From: Ricordea florida
Lineage: Eukaryota > Cnidaria > Anthozoa > Corallimorpharia > Ricordeidae
Reading direction: 5' to 3'
Assembly (NCBI GenBank): GCA_949710005.1
Contig: OX453273.1
Coordinates: 38,613,038 to 38,677,037, forward strand
DNA length: 64,000 nucleotides
Below the pieces are notes generated by a model. The model did no database searches, had not been told where the DNA came from, and worked only from the letters and a program-made list of their open reading frames with translations. The first letter of the stretch is position 1. Each line of letters begins with the position of its first letter. The position numbers and the translations under genes are program-made. Shown here piece after piece: positions 49,701 through 61,682 of this stretch.

Positions 49701-52700
49701 ATATCAATTATAAATAATGACAAATCACTATTAAATAAATAATAACCAAAATAATATAAACAATTTTACCACTATTATAAAGTTATAATACATTTTCTAA
49801 ATTATACACAGTAAAGTTGCAGAACCAGTTTATTGCTTGTCAATTGTCTACCAACTGTCTTTTGTTTCAGATTCAAGAAAAGAATAGCAAAGAAAGTGAC
49901 CATGAAATTCAAAGCTTTTTGCATAAATTTTTATGACTCAAAATGCAACACAAACTAGCCAGGCCTTCTGATAGGGTGCGATAAAAAAATGCAAATTATG
50001 CGAAATTTGCAGGGCAGATTATGCGATTAGAGAGGCCAATTATGCGATAAATAATGAAGATTATGCGATTTTTTCTGAGCAATTTTAAGCTTGTTTTACA
50101 AGGTTTCAGGATAAGAAAAACACTTTTTTGCTGCTCTAAAGACATTTTGAATGCGTTTCTGCTTTATATGAAACAATTTTATTGTGCAAAACACAAAGCT
50201 AAACTGAAACACGATGCTGACGTCTGTTGGCACACGTGCAGTGCAAACCTAACATTGTCTGTGATAAAAAATAATGTAAGAATACTCCTAATATTCCTAG
50301 CTAGCACTGCCTTAAGTTGTGGAGTATATTCCCGAATCAAGTGATTTTTTAGACTTAGTAGAACCTGAGATAAATAAATGTCTAAGTGATCTGTTCAATT
50401 CATGGCACCGCATAATTAGTGCAAGGCGATAAAAATATAATTGTCGGCACGCGTGTAAACAAAACAGAGACAAGGATAGAAATAATACCAAAATTCTCGA
50501 CGCATCAGTGAAAAATTAACAGTTAGCACTGCCTTCATTTAAAAGTATATTTTCCCGTTTCAAGCAAGTTCTAAGACCCAGAAGATCCAGAGATATTGTT
50601 TTTTGAGGAAATTGCGAACCGAATTCAGTTACAAGTTTGTTCAATTCTTAATGAAAATCGAAAACAATGGTTGTGAAAACTTGCTAATAGCACGCTGAAA
50701 AGTATTTTGCTAAACAAAAACAATGAATAAAGTTTTCTTCAATTCTAACAACTATATAAGGCTAACTGACTCAATAAGTTTTAAAAACATCTATCATTTA
50801 CGACAAGAGCCCATTTTTTATGGGCTCCTGTTTATGATAAGTGTTTCCACGAGTCAATTACGAGAAATACGAGTTCACTTAAAAAATGCCTGAAAGGCTC
50901 AGAGGAATTTCTAATCGCTACATCGCTTCAAATTTTGTGAGTTATATAACTATTTTGCATAACTTTCTTTTGTTTTTGTGTGCGGGTTATCTGCAAATAC
51001 GTGTAATCTGACGATTCTTTTTTCTCCTTTTGGCAAAAATCACCCGTGGGGGTAACCTGCCATGCGGGTAAACAGCCGGAAGTTACAGCCATTCAGATTG
51101 GCTAATCTGAACAAGTGGCGTGTTTGTGTTACACCAATATACGACTCTTTAAGAATGAGACTCGTACCAGGTCCTTGACATTCAAAATAACGCCTTATGA
51201 ATGTTGTGCGTTATTTTTTTAATTATGTGATTTTTCGTGAATTGTGCGATCGGATGTGATTTGAGGTCGATTGTGCAAAATCGCACCATCGCGTAATACC
51301 AGAAGGCCTGACTAGCGGAAAACTACATTTTAGCCATTTTGTTGAGCACTTTAAAAAATGACCAAAAAATTTGAGGAGACGTTTTTGCCACAAGCCTTTT
51401 AACTTAGCAACAGTTTACTATTAAACAGGCTACCAAGTTAATAATTATTCAGCTCTAGTTAATTTTTGAGTCAGCGGTAACCTTGGTTGCATGACATGCA
51501 CGTCTTTTTGTTGACATGTCACAAAAAGTCTAAGAACAATTTACCGTCAGTTACATGTATTTGTAAATGTAGCTGACTAATAGTTGGGAGAAATGTTGGT
51601 TGACTAATTCATCAAAATAAAAAAGAAAAAGTGTTGGTCAGCACTTGGGTCACCATTGGCTAAAAGTCAAGTTTCAGGTACTGGTAAGAGATACAGTGTA
51701 CACAGTGTATAAAGAAGACCATTCCTAAAACTTTCCTCTACCTGAAACTGATTGTGGAAAACACCTGATGTCAACTTCCCCGAAGCAAACTCATCAAAGT
51801 ACTTCATGAGTTCCTGTGCTTCAATAGCACGTGAACGAGGAGCGTTAATTCCTTCCAGCTGATCACCTAGATGAACAACTTTGGTAGCAACATAGTTGAT
51901 TCTGTCATCCAGTTCTTGGAACAGGCCATAAGCAGACTAATTCAGAGGATACAAAATCAAAGACTGAGTCCAAACAAACTTTGAACAGCTGTTCAAAGAT
52001 AATAATAATAATAATAATAATAATATTAATAATATTAATTATTATATTAATCGTGAGAAGTTGTAGAAAACACTGCTGAATAGTGCTCAATACACATTTG
52101 TGTAGAGCGGTATATACAATTCCAATTATTATATTATCATTATATTATATAACAATATAATATTATATAATATTATTAATTATTCATTATTCTTTAGCCC
52201 AAAATAAATGTATATGAATTTGACAAATGTAATTGTTAAATAAGTATGTTTTAACAGTGAATCATGAGTACTGTGGGTCAGAACACTGAACTCCGTAGTC
52301 TGCCAGTAACTGTGTGTGGAAAAATGGGTGCCAAAGCTTGCTGTGAGCTCCATGACTTAAAAGCATAATGAACAATTCCCTTTTTATTCTCAAATATATA
52401 GAGGATATATTTAATACATGGTCACATAAAGATATATGAAATTTTTCATTGAGTGTTGAAAAATATTTTAAGTCACTGAATGTAGCAAACAAGTGTAAAA
52501 TTTTGTAATCCATAGAAGGGAAATTCTGTATCTCCAAGCGACCATGTACTTTCCTTTTTACTATGAAAGATTTAGTGATATACTAATTACTGAGTGTTAG
52601 TGGATCAGTAGAAACACTACCCCACCAGTGATATTACACATGTATGATATCATTTATCTTACCTCTACTCATGTGTGATTTCATTGTTATTGATTCTCAA

Positions 52701-54808
52701 CCATTTAGTATACCAATTTATTTTATATACTAGTGATAATTTTTTTTAAGGAGTAAAAGAATTTAAACAAACCTTGAAAGTACTCTCAAGTTGTTTAGCT
52801 TTCTGTTTGTGCTCTTCTTGTTCCTTAATACAGAGCTCTTCTAGCTTATTGATACGTCCTTGCATCTTTTCATCTAAAGCTGTAAGTTCTCTGATAGTTT
52901 GCTCAAAAACATCTGAAAGAGTCTTTGGATCAAATGCTTCTGCTCCTCCTTTAGTTCCACCACCAGCCACGGTACTCGCCAGACGTTCAACATATTCATA
53001 TGCATCAAATTCCCCCTGAAAAAAGCAAATGTTAACTATTGTGAGCATATTACGAGAAGAAAATGGAAATGGATTGGGCATACGCTACAGAAGCCTGAGA
53101 ATAATATTACCCGTTACGCTCTTGAGTAGAACCCTCAGGGGTCCAGAAGAAGAGGTCGCCCAAAGCAATCCTGGAGGCGAAGTGTGATAGCTGAGCTCGC
53201 CAAGAATAAGATCACGTGGATAGAGGCAAAGCGAACTGCCAGTAATAGAGTTAGGTGGAGATCCATGGTTGATGCCCTATGCTCCCCTTAGGAGCGAAGA
53301 TCTATGGCCTATACTATGCTATACTATTGTGAGCATATTAGTGGAACCCGACTCAAACAATATCAAGAATACTGCAATCAGATTGGCTAAATTAATCACT
53401 ATCTATTCTGTAATGGACAGTCACTTGCACTTGGAAGATTGACGTAGCATTTTATACAATAAAAATCAGATTGCTATGAAATCATCAGAAGTATTTAATT
53501 GGGTTTCTACTTAAACAGTTAAAATACTTGTTCTCCTTTTCAGAATAAAATAGTCAACCTGCTGCTTTGCACCTAGCTGACTAACAACTCAAACTCATAG
53601 CCAAATAAATAGAGCTGAGAGCATGATAACTGTCTTACGGAGGCAGGATGGCCGAGTGGTCTAAGGCGCAGTATTTCAATGTGGTGACCCGGGTTCAAAT
53701 CCCGCTCTGGCCACTACCTGGTGTTGTTCTGGGTAAGTACCTGGTTCAACTCTTTGATCATCCTTGTAAATAGCCAACTGGTCTGCCTCCCACCAGTTGG
53801 GATTCTTAACTATGTTGTATGTTGTATGTAATAAGTGACTCTGAAAAGCCCTCGTGGGGACGAGCCACTATATGTATGTATGTATGTATGTATGTACAGT
53901 GTGTATGTCAAATTTAGAACATCAAGCAGCTATGCAAAAAATTCTATTTCAGTCTGACCTATTGGGGTGATGAATGGTCCATTAAAATTTTTAACTGCTT
54001 GCAAAATTTTACCTTTGCTCGATTTACTCGCAAAATTTAAACGAGTGCTCGCTTGCTCATGCTCCCTAAATTTTTGCAGTTGCTCGCATGCTCACAAAGC
54101 AATTTTTTTACCTCTGCTTGTGCTCGCAAAAAATTGCCTGCTCGCATTGCTCGCAAATGCTCGCAAAGACCATTTGTTGCCCCTACCTATGGCTAGGGGA
54201 CAGGGACCGCGGAGGGGGAGGGGCTGGTAGGGCTATAGCCCCCCCCCCCACCACTTTTTTGCTTGGATTTTGTTTTCTAGGGCAAGATAAGTGGCGAAAC
54301 ACTGACATTTAATTTTGCTTGCGTCAGCAAGATTTGATAGCCCTATCACTTTAAAATGGTCTCCGCGGTTCCTGGGGGAGGCATCATGGCTATTCTATAT
54401 GTAGATTTATATTAGATTTTTGGGTCGCGTAAAATTTAAGGGGAAAAAGATCGATCGAACGATCACAGGTAACTAAAACTTGAGTTCTTGTTAATATAGC
54501 ATGGAAGTTCGGGCAGAGATCTCATGTATAATTATACCCACCGCGAGTCCCCTGTACGTAAATGAATGGTACGTCGACGTAATTGAATGGTGCATTGAAT
54601 AATTTAATGTGTTTTACGTATTGGGGACTCGTGGTATGTATATACATGAGATCTTTCTCGAAGTATTGGAATAAACCAAAAATTGATTAATCATTTCTTC
54701 CAAGATCATTTCCTTGTTGGAAGCCAGGTACCAAGGTGTGGCCAGTATTCTAGAGAAACCCTGCACCAAAGCTACGTAACACACCTCAAATTCTTCAAAC
54801 GACGCCAT
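28271..54808 (-). CDS. EXOC5: Exocyst complex component 5 (SEC10), complete, 20 exons
   Basis: Tethers secretory vesicles to the plasma membrane as part of the exocyst. Coding exons in order: 54808-54785, 53015-52773, 51936-51742, 49544-49480, 48232-48204, 47173-47064, 44899-44855, 43719-43576, 41133-41054, 40014-39904, 39066-38968, 37831-37687, 36570-36462, 36012-35889, 34265-34179, 33104-32996, 30684-30528, 29736-29678, 28837-28736, 28357-28271. They sum to 2124 nt (707 aa plus TGA), matching the 708 aa I recall for human EXOC5. Landmarks: YEYVERL near the N-terminus, EAFDPK, YVATKVVHLGDQLEG, LCIEHIDYAL, STEQKKPDFRPEE, and LAKHF before the stop. Splice phases agree throughout; 18 introns are GT-AG and intron 4 is GC-AG. 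The N-terminal third (about 40-90) is coiled coil. Confidence 0.95.
29040..29082. repeat. (TA)n microsatellite
   Basis: About 20 TA dinucleotides in an EXOC5 intron. Confidence 0.9.
29325..29549. repeat. Three tandem copies of a 76-bp unit
   Basis: CACCGGAATTAAAACAC begins units at 29325, 29401 and 29477; the copies are nearly identical and the last is cut before TTTCGAGCGTTAGTCC. Intron of EXOC5. Confidence 0.9.
29971..30275. repeat. Six tandem copies of a 51-bp unit
   Basis: ACATGTGTAG begins units at 29971, 30022, 30072, 30123, 30174 and 30225. The apparent 69-aa open frame here is a by-product because 51 is a multiple of three. Confidence 0.9.
30831..31059. repeat. MITE with CAGTCGAAGC termini
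   Basis: Ends CAGTCGAAGCTC and GAGCTTCGACTG are inverted repeats. The interior repeats GTGGTCG and GCGACCAC. Confidence 0.75.
31494..31783. repeat. MITE with CAGTGCTCGACCTTA termini
   Basis: CAGTGCTCGACCTTA at the left and TAAGGTCGAGCACTG at the right; the interior is rich in ACTAGTCC. Confidence 0.8.
31999..32712 (+). repeat. tRNA-derived SINE interrupted by a second SINE
   Basis: The outer SINE (about 31999-32298 and 32637-32712) is the same family as 1531-1830 and contains an internal partial duplication of its CTCCACCCAGG segment. The inner SINE (about 32299-32636) has its own tRNA head, with GAGCGCCGGCCTGTCGTGCG and the B-box GAGTTCAAACC. Confidence 0.75.
33235..33345 (-). repeat. tRNA-derived SINE fragment
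   Basis: The reverse complement has GGTTCGAATCACG (B-box) and GCACCGGTATCGCAAGG; same family as 34365-34500. Confidence 0.65.
34340..34500 (-). repeat. tRNA-derived SINE
   Basis: The reverse complement reads as a tRNA-like head, GATAGCTCAGTTGCTTAGAG then GGGTTCGAATCCCGTCC. It is followed by the family body shared with 33300 and 43950. Confidence 0.75.
36780..37241. repeat. MITE rich in TTCGGGCGAA
   Basis: GTCAGTTCGTCCC at the left and GGGCGAGACGACCAGTTAC at the right, with repeated AGTTCGCCCGAA units near both ends in opposite orientation. Confidence 0.65.
38529..38720. repeat. Near-perfect 93-bp-arm palindrome
   Basis: GAAACTGGGTAAATCAAACG opens and its complement closes the unit. The centre is ACGAAGGGCTAACGCTCGAA against its mirror, with a spacer of about 5 bp. 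A fragment lies at 29550-29573. Confidence 0.85.
39345..39432. repeat. Short hairpin repeat (TCGAACCTCGATTA ends)
   Basis: GGTCGAACCTCGATTACTCG mirrors GATAATCGAGGTTCGACTAC; it looks like two transposon ends brought together. Confidence 0.6.
40248..40567. repeat. MITE with AGGGACCGTTCATT termini
   Basis: AGGGACCGTTCATTTTTTAC at the left; GTAAAAAATGAACGGTCCCT at the right. Confidence 0.85.
40845..41022. repeat. MITE with TTAACCCT termini
   Basis: Opens CTTAACCCTTTAAG and closes AGGGTTAAG; related to the repeats at 27361 and possibly 62880. Confidence 0.55.
42305..42960 (+). mobile_element. Degraded non-LTR retrotransposon 3' end
   Basis: Broken frames resemble the C-terminal part of a CR1/L2-like reverse transcriptase protein (YEEHLKLLKWSTLE, then a later NLPKEIVEANNLNTFKNRLR). 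They are followed by a 3' tail that ends in (TATTG)n, the type of simple repeat on which such LINEs terminate. Confidence 0.65.
42896..43035. repeat. Pentanucleotide arrays (TATTG)n and (TAGGG)n
   Basis: Continues from the LINE tail; the TATTG run drifts into GTAGG units. Confidence 0.85.
43858..44075. repeat. SINE-derived repeat with inverted ends
   Basis: TTCAGGCTTGAATGGGATTC at the left is the complement of GAATCCCATTCAAGCCTGAA at the right. Either two SINE heads face each other or one copy has folded back. Confidence 0.6.
45026..45127. repeat. 102-bp TTAA-flanked MITE, first of two
   Basis: TTAACCCTTTCACTCCCAAG opens; CTTGGGTGTGAATGGGTTAA closes. Ends are inverted repeats bounded by TTAA. 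Confidence 0.8.
45140..45241. repeat. 102-bp TTAA-flanked MITE, second copy
   Basis: Almost identical to 45026-45127 and in the same orientation, 12 bp downstream. Confidence 0.8.
46235..46900. repeat. Compound inverted repeat (ATAAATCTACC / TCTATCGAGTT)
   Basis: Segments GAGTTTTAGTATAAATCTAC and GTAGATTTATACTAAAAC face each other; TCTATCGAG recurs in both directions. Similar sequence ends the window at 63735-64000. Confidence 0.5.
49178..49232. repeat. 12-bp tandem repeat (GTAGGGTGTGGT)
   Basis: About four and a half units in phase. Confidence 0.85.
49955..51315. mobile_element. Non-autonomous DNA transposon, 1.36 kb
   Basis: Ends CCAGGCCTTCTG and CAGAAGGCCTGA are inverted repeats, each flanked by CTAG. 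Subterminal TGCGAT motifs occur in both orientations. No transposase frame of useful length. Located in an EXOC5 intron. Confidence 0.65.
52000..52040. repeat. (ATA)n microsatellite
   Basis: Uninterrupted ATA triplets then ATTAAT units, in an EXOC5 intron. Confidence 0.8.
53050..53335 (+). mobile_element. Non-LTR retrotransposon 3' fragment
   Basis: The plus-strand translation contains SRRRGRPKQSWRRSV, then KNKITWIEAKR and RVRWRSMVDALC, typical of the C-terminal end of RTE/CR1-type LINE proteins, with one stop. Ends in a short TATACTATGC tail. It begins just upstream of EXOC5 exon 2. Confidence 0.7.
53638..53897 (+). repeat. tRNA-Leu/Ser-like SINE with (TATG)n tail
   Basis: The head GGATGGCCGAGTGGTCTAAG has a good A-box and GGGTTCAAATCC a good B-box, but the anticodon arm is not a proper tRNA. 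A body and a TATG repeat follow. In EXOC5 intron 1. Confidence 0.8.
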
Positions 54809-55193
54809 TTTCAACGAAGTAAAAATAGGAATGACTTGTTCATCGTAAAGCGCTAACAGCGGACGTTACCCAGAGTTTATAGTTTATAAGAGATGAAACC
54901 ACCATTGACTGTCCGCCATGTTTGTTTGTCTGGGAATAACCTCGGCTCAGGCCTGCTCATTCGGGTTATAACCAAACGAAATTAACGCCTGACTATTTTT
55001 AAGTTTATAAGGGTTATGTTTCACGTTTTGCCACGATTAGCGTTTTTTATCACGGTAGTTTACCATCTAGCCACGTTTTTTTGCTCCAGGGGTGTAGCTT
55101 TAATATATATCTTTACAGAAGCTTCTGATATAAGGACACGCTTGGCTGCTTCACAGTTGTATATAGATGGAAATAAATTATTCCACCCGTGGA
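54809..55193. promoter_or_regulatory. Divergent promoter region EXOC5 / HVCN1
   Basis: 385 bp separate the EXOC5 ATG (54808, minus) from the HVCN1 ATG (55194, plus), so both 5' leaders and promoters must lie here or overlap. No TATA box in a convincing place. Confidence 0.6.
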
Positions 55194-58100
55194 ATGGACC
55201 CAGATGACAAAGAGTTGGTCGATGTAAACAGACCGTCATTTTCCGATCCCGATTATTCAGAAATGGAGAAATCTGCTAAAACGTATGGGACAGAAAGCGC
55301 AGTTAATCTGACAGAGGACAGCAATGAAAGGTGATTGAAGGGTTTACCTCGGTGTAAAAACCTGTCAAGTTTTTGATTTACAGTCTGTAAAGATCCTCGT
55401 TTTAAAAACAAGATTCCCTGTACAGAAATTGCAAGCTGCTTGGCGGAGTGACCATATAATATAAATGAGTTTATTCAAAGCTCATACATGGTTGCATTTG
55501 TTTATGAGTTAACTGAGTTTCTTCTGCATAATTTCCTAAGCATTTTGCTCCGTAAAGTCACCGAAAAAGTTTCAGGAGCGTGCCTGTTAGACGTTGTAAA
55601 CTGTAAAGCTTTCGTTTCGTCAAATATCTTATTATTTACTTGTTCTTGTTCCGAAGTTAAGTTTATTAATGATCGGTTGTTGTTTTCCTTCAGTTCCAAG
55701 AGCCATCGAGAGAAATTGGCTGAAATCCTTCATAGCCATAAAGCACAATATGTGATTGTCGCTTTGGTCATTGTAGACATGGTTATTGTGATAGCTGAGT
55801 TGCTTCTTGACTTGAGAGCAATTGAAGGTGATGTTCGAATGTTAGTTTATTCGAAAGAGAGGTTATTAACTTATCAGAATTGCTTTGCAAAAATTTGTGT
55901 GGAATGATTTCCTCACAGGTCCCTACTTGATCATTATGCATGCTGTAGCCATACAGTTTCATTCTCAGAAAACAGGAAAATAATGTTTGCACACGCACTT
56001 GCCAAGACAATTCAACTACAGCATGCATAATGAAGTAGGGACCTGTAGGGAAATCATTCCCATGAAACATTTAGTTTGCTTGACTATATATGGTTGGCCT
56101 ATGGATGACAGCTGAATACACTATAGCTGAAAATTTGTATGGAGTCATTAAATTGACCAAATCAAATCAAGTTTCTTCAATTTTTAAAGTTATCAGTCTC
56201 ATCAATTCAGGAAAACAGTGGCAGAAGTTTTACTGTTTGTTCAGTATGTGAATGTAGAAAGGTGGAAAAAAAATAACAACAGCTTCTTGCATATTTTGTA
56301 TTATTTAGTACAGTCAAACCTGTATATAATGGCCCTGTATATAGTGGTCACCCTGTGTAAAACGGTCACTGAACAACTTCCCAAAAATCATCCTTTATAT
56401 TTGCTGTTAAGTTGTTAGTCCTTGTATATGAGGAACACTGAAATATGGACAGAACATTGTTATTTCCTCATACAAAATAAGAAACAATACACCTTAAAAT
56501 CAAAAAGCAGTGTAAATATTCCGTTAGTACAGCTGTAATTACCTGAATTTGAAAATTTAGTGAACAGTTTGTTTTTTGGTAAGAGAGCTACAGACTTTAA
56601 TTACAAGACAAGACGATCTAAGATCGTAAGTCGGGCAACAGGGAGACATTCTCTATTTTCAGTTCGCAGAACGACCCGTTTCGAAGTATACGCTCATTAC
56701 ACACGCCATGTTTTAGAGTGGATCTACCGCGAACGGTGTGTGGGTCTGTATGTTTGAGCGTAGAAAAGGTGACACCATTTGTTTCCGACATATTCGCCAT
56801 CGACTTCGACATCGTGGAAAGGTTGCGCCCGTATTACGTGTCTGCGGTATTCCCCATTGCACGTGACTGCGATTTGCGATGAAACTCGAGGGTAAACCTA
56901 TAGTCGGTTGCCCGACTAATAAAGTTTGACTGTCTGATTGAGGTACTACAGTATTATACGTATGTTGTAGCTCAATTTTATCCTTGGTTTAAATTTTATT
57001 TTCAAACTCATTATCATACATTGCCATACCCAAAAACAAAGGAAAATAAAATTTAATCAAGGAGAAAATTGAACCACAACATGTATATTTGTACCACTCA
57101 AAAATTATTATAGTAATAATTATTGTTACTATTATTTTGGTGATCCCTTCTGAAATGAAATGTATTCAACCATTGCAGTTCACCATGAAAGCCCAATACC
57201 CCATGTGTTACATTACATCAGTATTGCCATCTTGTCCATCTTCTTAGTTGAGGTAATGATCAAATTTATGATTTAATTACATGTATCAGTCTACTTATTT
57301 TACAAATTGTATCTGTGCCTACACAGTCGTCATGACAATAACTTGGTATTATTGAAAAGTTTAGCTTGAAGAGCAGGCTGGCACCACCTTGCCAATTTTA
57401 TTGTCTGGGCAAACAAAAGCCTTATTTTGTTGCTCATTCATCAAAAGGCTTGTAAACATGCCATTCGAAGTCAAAAACTGCACTTTTTGCCTACTTTATT
57501 TCTTCAAAGTTAAATGCAAAACAGGAGAAAGAGATTGCAAGATCGAACTACGTTTAAAAAAAAAAAGTTCAATATGAAGTAAAGCACATGTGAAATTTGG
57601 AGGGTTTTCAACAATGGTCATTTTAAGTTGATTTTGATTACTCCCTTGTAGCAGTTACCTGTACCTTTTCAATTTCGAATTTAATAATATTAGACTTTGT
57701 AATTATGTAGTTGTAGACAAGATGGTGCAATATTATTCCTCAAAGAGTCCTTTTTCATTTTTGTTTTCAGTTGCTTCTGAAAATTTATGCCATGGGCCTG
57801 ACATTTTTCACGCACAAATTGGAGGTAAGAGCAGCTGCTGAGTTTATTCAGCTATTGCATGGATAAAACCTGCTTTTATCTGTTAATTAAGGTTAGGGTA
57901 TCTTTGTTTATGGGAAATAATGATCATATTAGAGCAATAACCCAGTCCAGGAATATTTAACTTAGATAAAGCACATGGGTGTAAATTTATTTTTAGTTCA
58001 TGTTGTGTTGGCTAGTAAAACTGCAGCCATTAGATTAGGCTTCATGGGAGTTCCTATAATAGCTTACTCCCTTCCTAATGCATAAAGTTCCCATTCATAT

Positions 58101-61100
58101 TCCTTTCCCCCTAAACTCCACACTGAATTGAACTCAAAAAGCTGAAAAATTAAGCTGTCTTTCTGTTGGCTTGCATTTATGCTTGTTATCCCTTATTTTA
58201 CTTGCAAGGTTTCCTACTCAAGGAATCCAGAGATAATTTTATGTATAATATTGTCAGTAGCTTTAATAATTGTAATACATTAAATGCCAATATCCCACTG
58301 GTTGGGTGTAACTTTCATGTAAATTAAATCATTAAATCCACACAGTATTCACTTAACAGCCATTATCAGCTTGACTTGCATAATTTACATTACAATTAGA
58401 ATTCACTCATTGGCAAACAATGCCAACCAAAGGCACACAATCACAGTTCATGTAAATTAAGGTCTTGGGAAAACAGTAGGATACCAGATCTTGCCTAGCA
58501 ACCCTATTATGCTGACATACAGTACTACATGCTGTACATGTATCTTTCCCAGCTGCAGTAGGGAAAACAGAGTGTGTTTTTTCATATTATCTATAGCATC
58601 CTCACCAAACATATAACAATAAATGTTGTAATAAATTTAATTCAATTTTGAAATTTAGTGGTGCATAACATATTGATCTTTTTTTCATTACTAAATGATT
58701 TTGATAAAATAAATGTTTATGTTGGTTGTTATCTAATTCTAGCTCTCTGACATTATTAGTCGATTAAGTGGTAATGCATAGATAAAACATAGTAGAGTTG
58801 ACACCTTGAAACAATATATTTAATTTCTTTGACATTTTGTCAGGTTTTTGATGGAATTGTAGTTATTGTTTCATTTGCTCTGGATATTGCCTTCAGGTAT
58901 GCAGTTCAGGTATTTCTCAACAGTACTTTACAATCTGTACAAAATGATTTTAAATTGTTTATTAAAATTTATATAAATTTGAAATACGATAGGTACAGCT
59001 GTAGTCTTCAATATTTTCTACCAAGTTGTGACTGTTTTAATAGCTGTAAAGAGTAAATTATTCACTCACACTTGCTACTTTCATGAAAAGACGTTTCCCA
59101 AATAAACTTTATTGCGATTACTGTATGTCTATAGGGAATAGGCCCTTAATTTTTGCAACAACTGGTGACGTGACCTTTGTTCATAAACATGATGATACCG
59201 CTGGTTTCTTGAAATTATTTTGACAGAAATAAAAAGAGCAGCTCAAAATATGCTACCATGCCAATTTCCGTTGGTATATTGTTTAAAGTGGTGTTGTTAC
59301 AGTTGAAAAAAATTTATAAGGATTTATATGGGAAAAGGATGCTTTGCCACCCAGTCACACTTCGATGATTTTCGCACAAATCATTGTATTTGTCTAAGTT
59401 TTCAAACCACTATAAAATCCTTCCTTTAAAATATAAAAGTCTGAAAAATTCCACCCTTGCACATTTATTCTTGCTTATTTGACCCACGGTATTAAATTAA
59501 TAGGAATTTGAGCTCTGTTTGTGGCACTTAATTAGGGAATTAATTACACTGGGTTGCAAAGTATTTTTGTTCATAAACAAAAGTATGGAAAATTTCGAGT
59601 GTTGAAATGGTCATGATCTTTACCTTAAGATCAAGGTATTTCTCTATTTGTATTCTGGCTAAGACAAACAAATCTTTCCATTTCTGGAATTTATCTGAGT
59701 CTGAGCTTTAAGTTCACCATCAGTCATGTCATGTGACAAGTTTGTTTCAAAGGGCCTATTATGCAATTGCCTGCAAGCACTGTTGTGATACCAAATTCCA
59801 ATAGTGTCAAACCTCAATTATCAGGACTTGCTGGGCCTTGTTCAAAATGTACTACGATTAACAAGAGTTGGGATAATAAAAAATAATGTGACAAATGTAT
59901 TTAACCGCAAAAATAAAGGGAACACACTGTAATAGCAAATTAATAGATCATACTCAAATATAAAGGTGTTATGCCTGTGATGATATTTAAACTTTTCTAA
60001 CCAACTGGTTGATGATTCAAGGCTTTTGCAATTGTCTGACTCAATTGTACTGAGAAAGGTATTGCCTTACCAAAGTCACATTTTATTAATATTTACTAAC
60101 ATTCTTAAACCACAACATATTCCACATACAATATACGTATTACAATAAAACTTAAACATTCAATTTGTCAATTCCAGCACTACTAGTTTGATATCAGCAT
60201 TTATCTTTCTCAAGTTTTTTGTTTTGTCTTATGTTATGGACTAATTAACTCACAACAACTTTATATAACTCTAAAGTTTGAAAATTTAGTAGCTCTTTCT
60301 TAATTTTCACATTCTAATTTCTTTCCTGAGACTTTTGTCCTTCTCTCACCTTCATAGTGGACATGGAGGCACTGTAGATGGGATAGGGTTGATCGTTATC
60401 CTTCGACTTTGGCGAGTCACAAGAATTGTCAATGGTGAGTAGGCATTCATTGATTGAAAGAAAAATATGTAGGATTTTTGAGATGTGGACGTTTAATAAT
60501 AATCAGGAATACCTGTCAGATTACTTTTGATAATGCCTAATTGATTTGCTAACTAATCTTCCAGGAATCGTTCTGTCTGTTCAAATGCAAGCAGAAAGAA
60601 AGCATGAACATCTGGAGAAGGAAAACCGTGAATTGAAAGAAGAAATTGAGCACCTTAAATTAAAGTGCTCACAGCTTGAGGTATGTAGTTTTTGTTTTGT
60701 TTGACATTGTTCTTCTTTTACTTAATTGTAAACTGTCCAAAAATTGGGTCTATAATGTGAATTATATACATGTACCTTCCCTAAGTTAGAGATTTGACCC
60801 TTGTAGTATTAGCACAAGTCACTTTAAAAAAAGGAATATGCTGGAATAGGATCAGAACTGCGACCTCACAATTACCTTTAACTGAGGAGATTTGGAGTAC
60901 CAGTGTAACAGGGCATTTGCACCAAGAGGGATTTGGACCTGTTTTATCAAGGGTTTGTAAGGGAATATTGTAGACCTTGGACTACCAAAGTGAAGTCCAG
61001 TATCACATTGTTCTTTTTTTCACAGAAACTTGACCACTTGTTAGAAATTTAACAAACAAAACTTGAATGTGGTACATGTATTGTTCACTCGTTTAAATGA

Positions 61101-61682
61101 TCGTTAATTTAGTACTGTATTTGCAAGCAGCTGGTGTATAATTACAGTGAAAAACAGTGCATGTTAAGGACCTAGAGCTAGAAGAAGAATGGCTTAATTT
61201 CACTAAAATTGCAGACCACAAGAAAAGAGATTCAAACAACTTTATTAACTGTAAGACTTGATCTAGGTAAAGATCTGAAACAAATAATTTGGTATAAGCT
61301 TGGGATTGTTGTACAGTTTGAGTTTTTGGGATTCAGGCGCATACACAGGTGTATACATGTATTATTTTTATTTGAACCCCTGCAGATTTTGGTCCTTCTG
61401 ATAAATTTTTTGGCTCCTTTTTAAAATGGAATTCCATGCAGTTCTCCAACATCTTAAACAGAAAGGAAACTAAAGTCAAGAGAGAGACCTAAATCCTTAT
61501 GGGAGGGGGGTCTATAAATGCCCTCAGAGTGGAGTTAGTAAGTTATCTGGCCTTTCAGGATTTCAACAGATCCCATGATTGTTTTTAGCCTCTCTGTATT
61601 GAGTTGGTGTGGAATTTGTTTCTAGAAAGAGTTGCAGACCCTAAAAGCTAGTAGCCCTGAAGAGGAAGGAGGAAGGATATAA
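55194..61682 (+). CDS. HVCN1: Voltage-gated proton channel Hv1, complete, 8 exons
   Basis: Conducts protons out of the cell when the membrane is depolarised. Exons: 55194-55330, 55694-55827, 57179-57252, 57771-57824, 58844-58896, 60358-60434, 60565-60680, 61626-61682. They total 702 nt, 233 aa plus TAA, all GT-AG with consistent phase. S1 is near 66-85 with the selectivity aspartate D74. S3 contains VFDGIVVIVSFALDIAF (from 134). S4 is L162-I-V-I-L-R167-L-W-R170-V-T-R173-I-V-N176-G, the Hv1 signature with three arginines. The C-terminal coiled coil spans about 178-217 and would dimerise the channel; there is no separate pore domain. It is shorter than human Hv1 (273 aa by recall), mainly at the N-terminus. 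A coral Hv1 has been described in Acropora and linked to pH control in calcification. Confidence 0.95.
55917..56045. repeat. Palindromic MITE in HVCN1 intron 2
   Basis: GGTCCCTACTTGATCATTATGC mirrors GCATAATGAAGTAGGGACC; single arms occur at 2132-2215 and near 7085. Confidence 0.7.

Noticed and set aside
53638-53712. Functional tRNA gene
   Set aside because: A- and B-boxes are good but the anticodon arm is not, and a SINE body with TATG tail follows.
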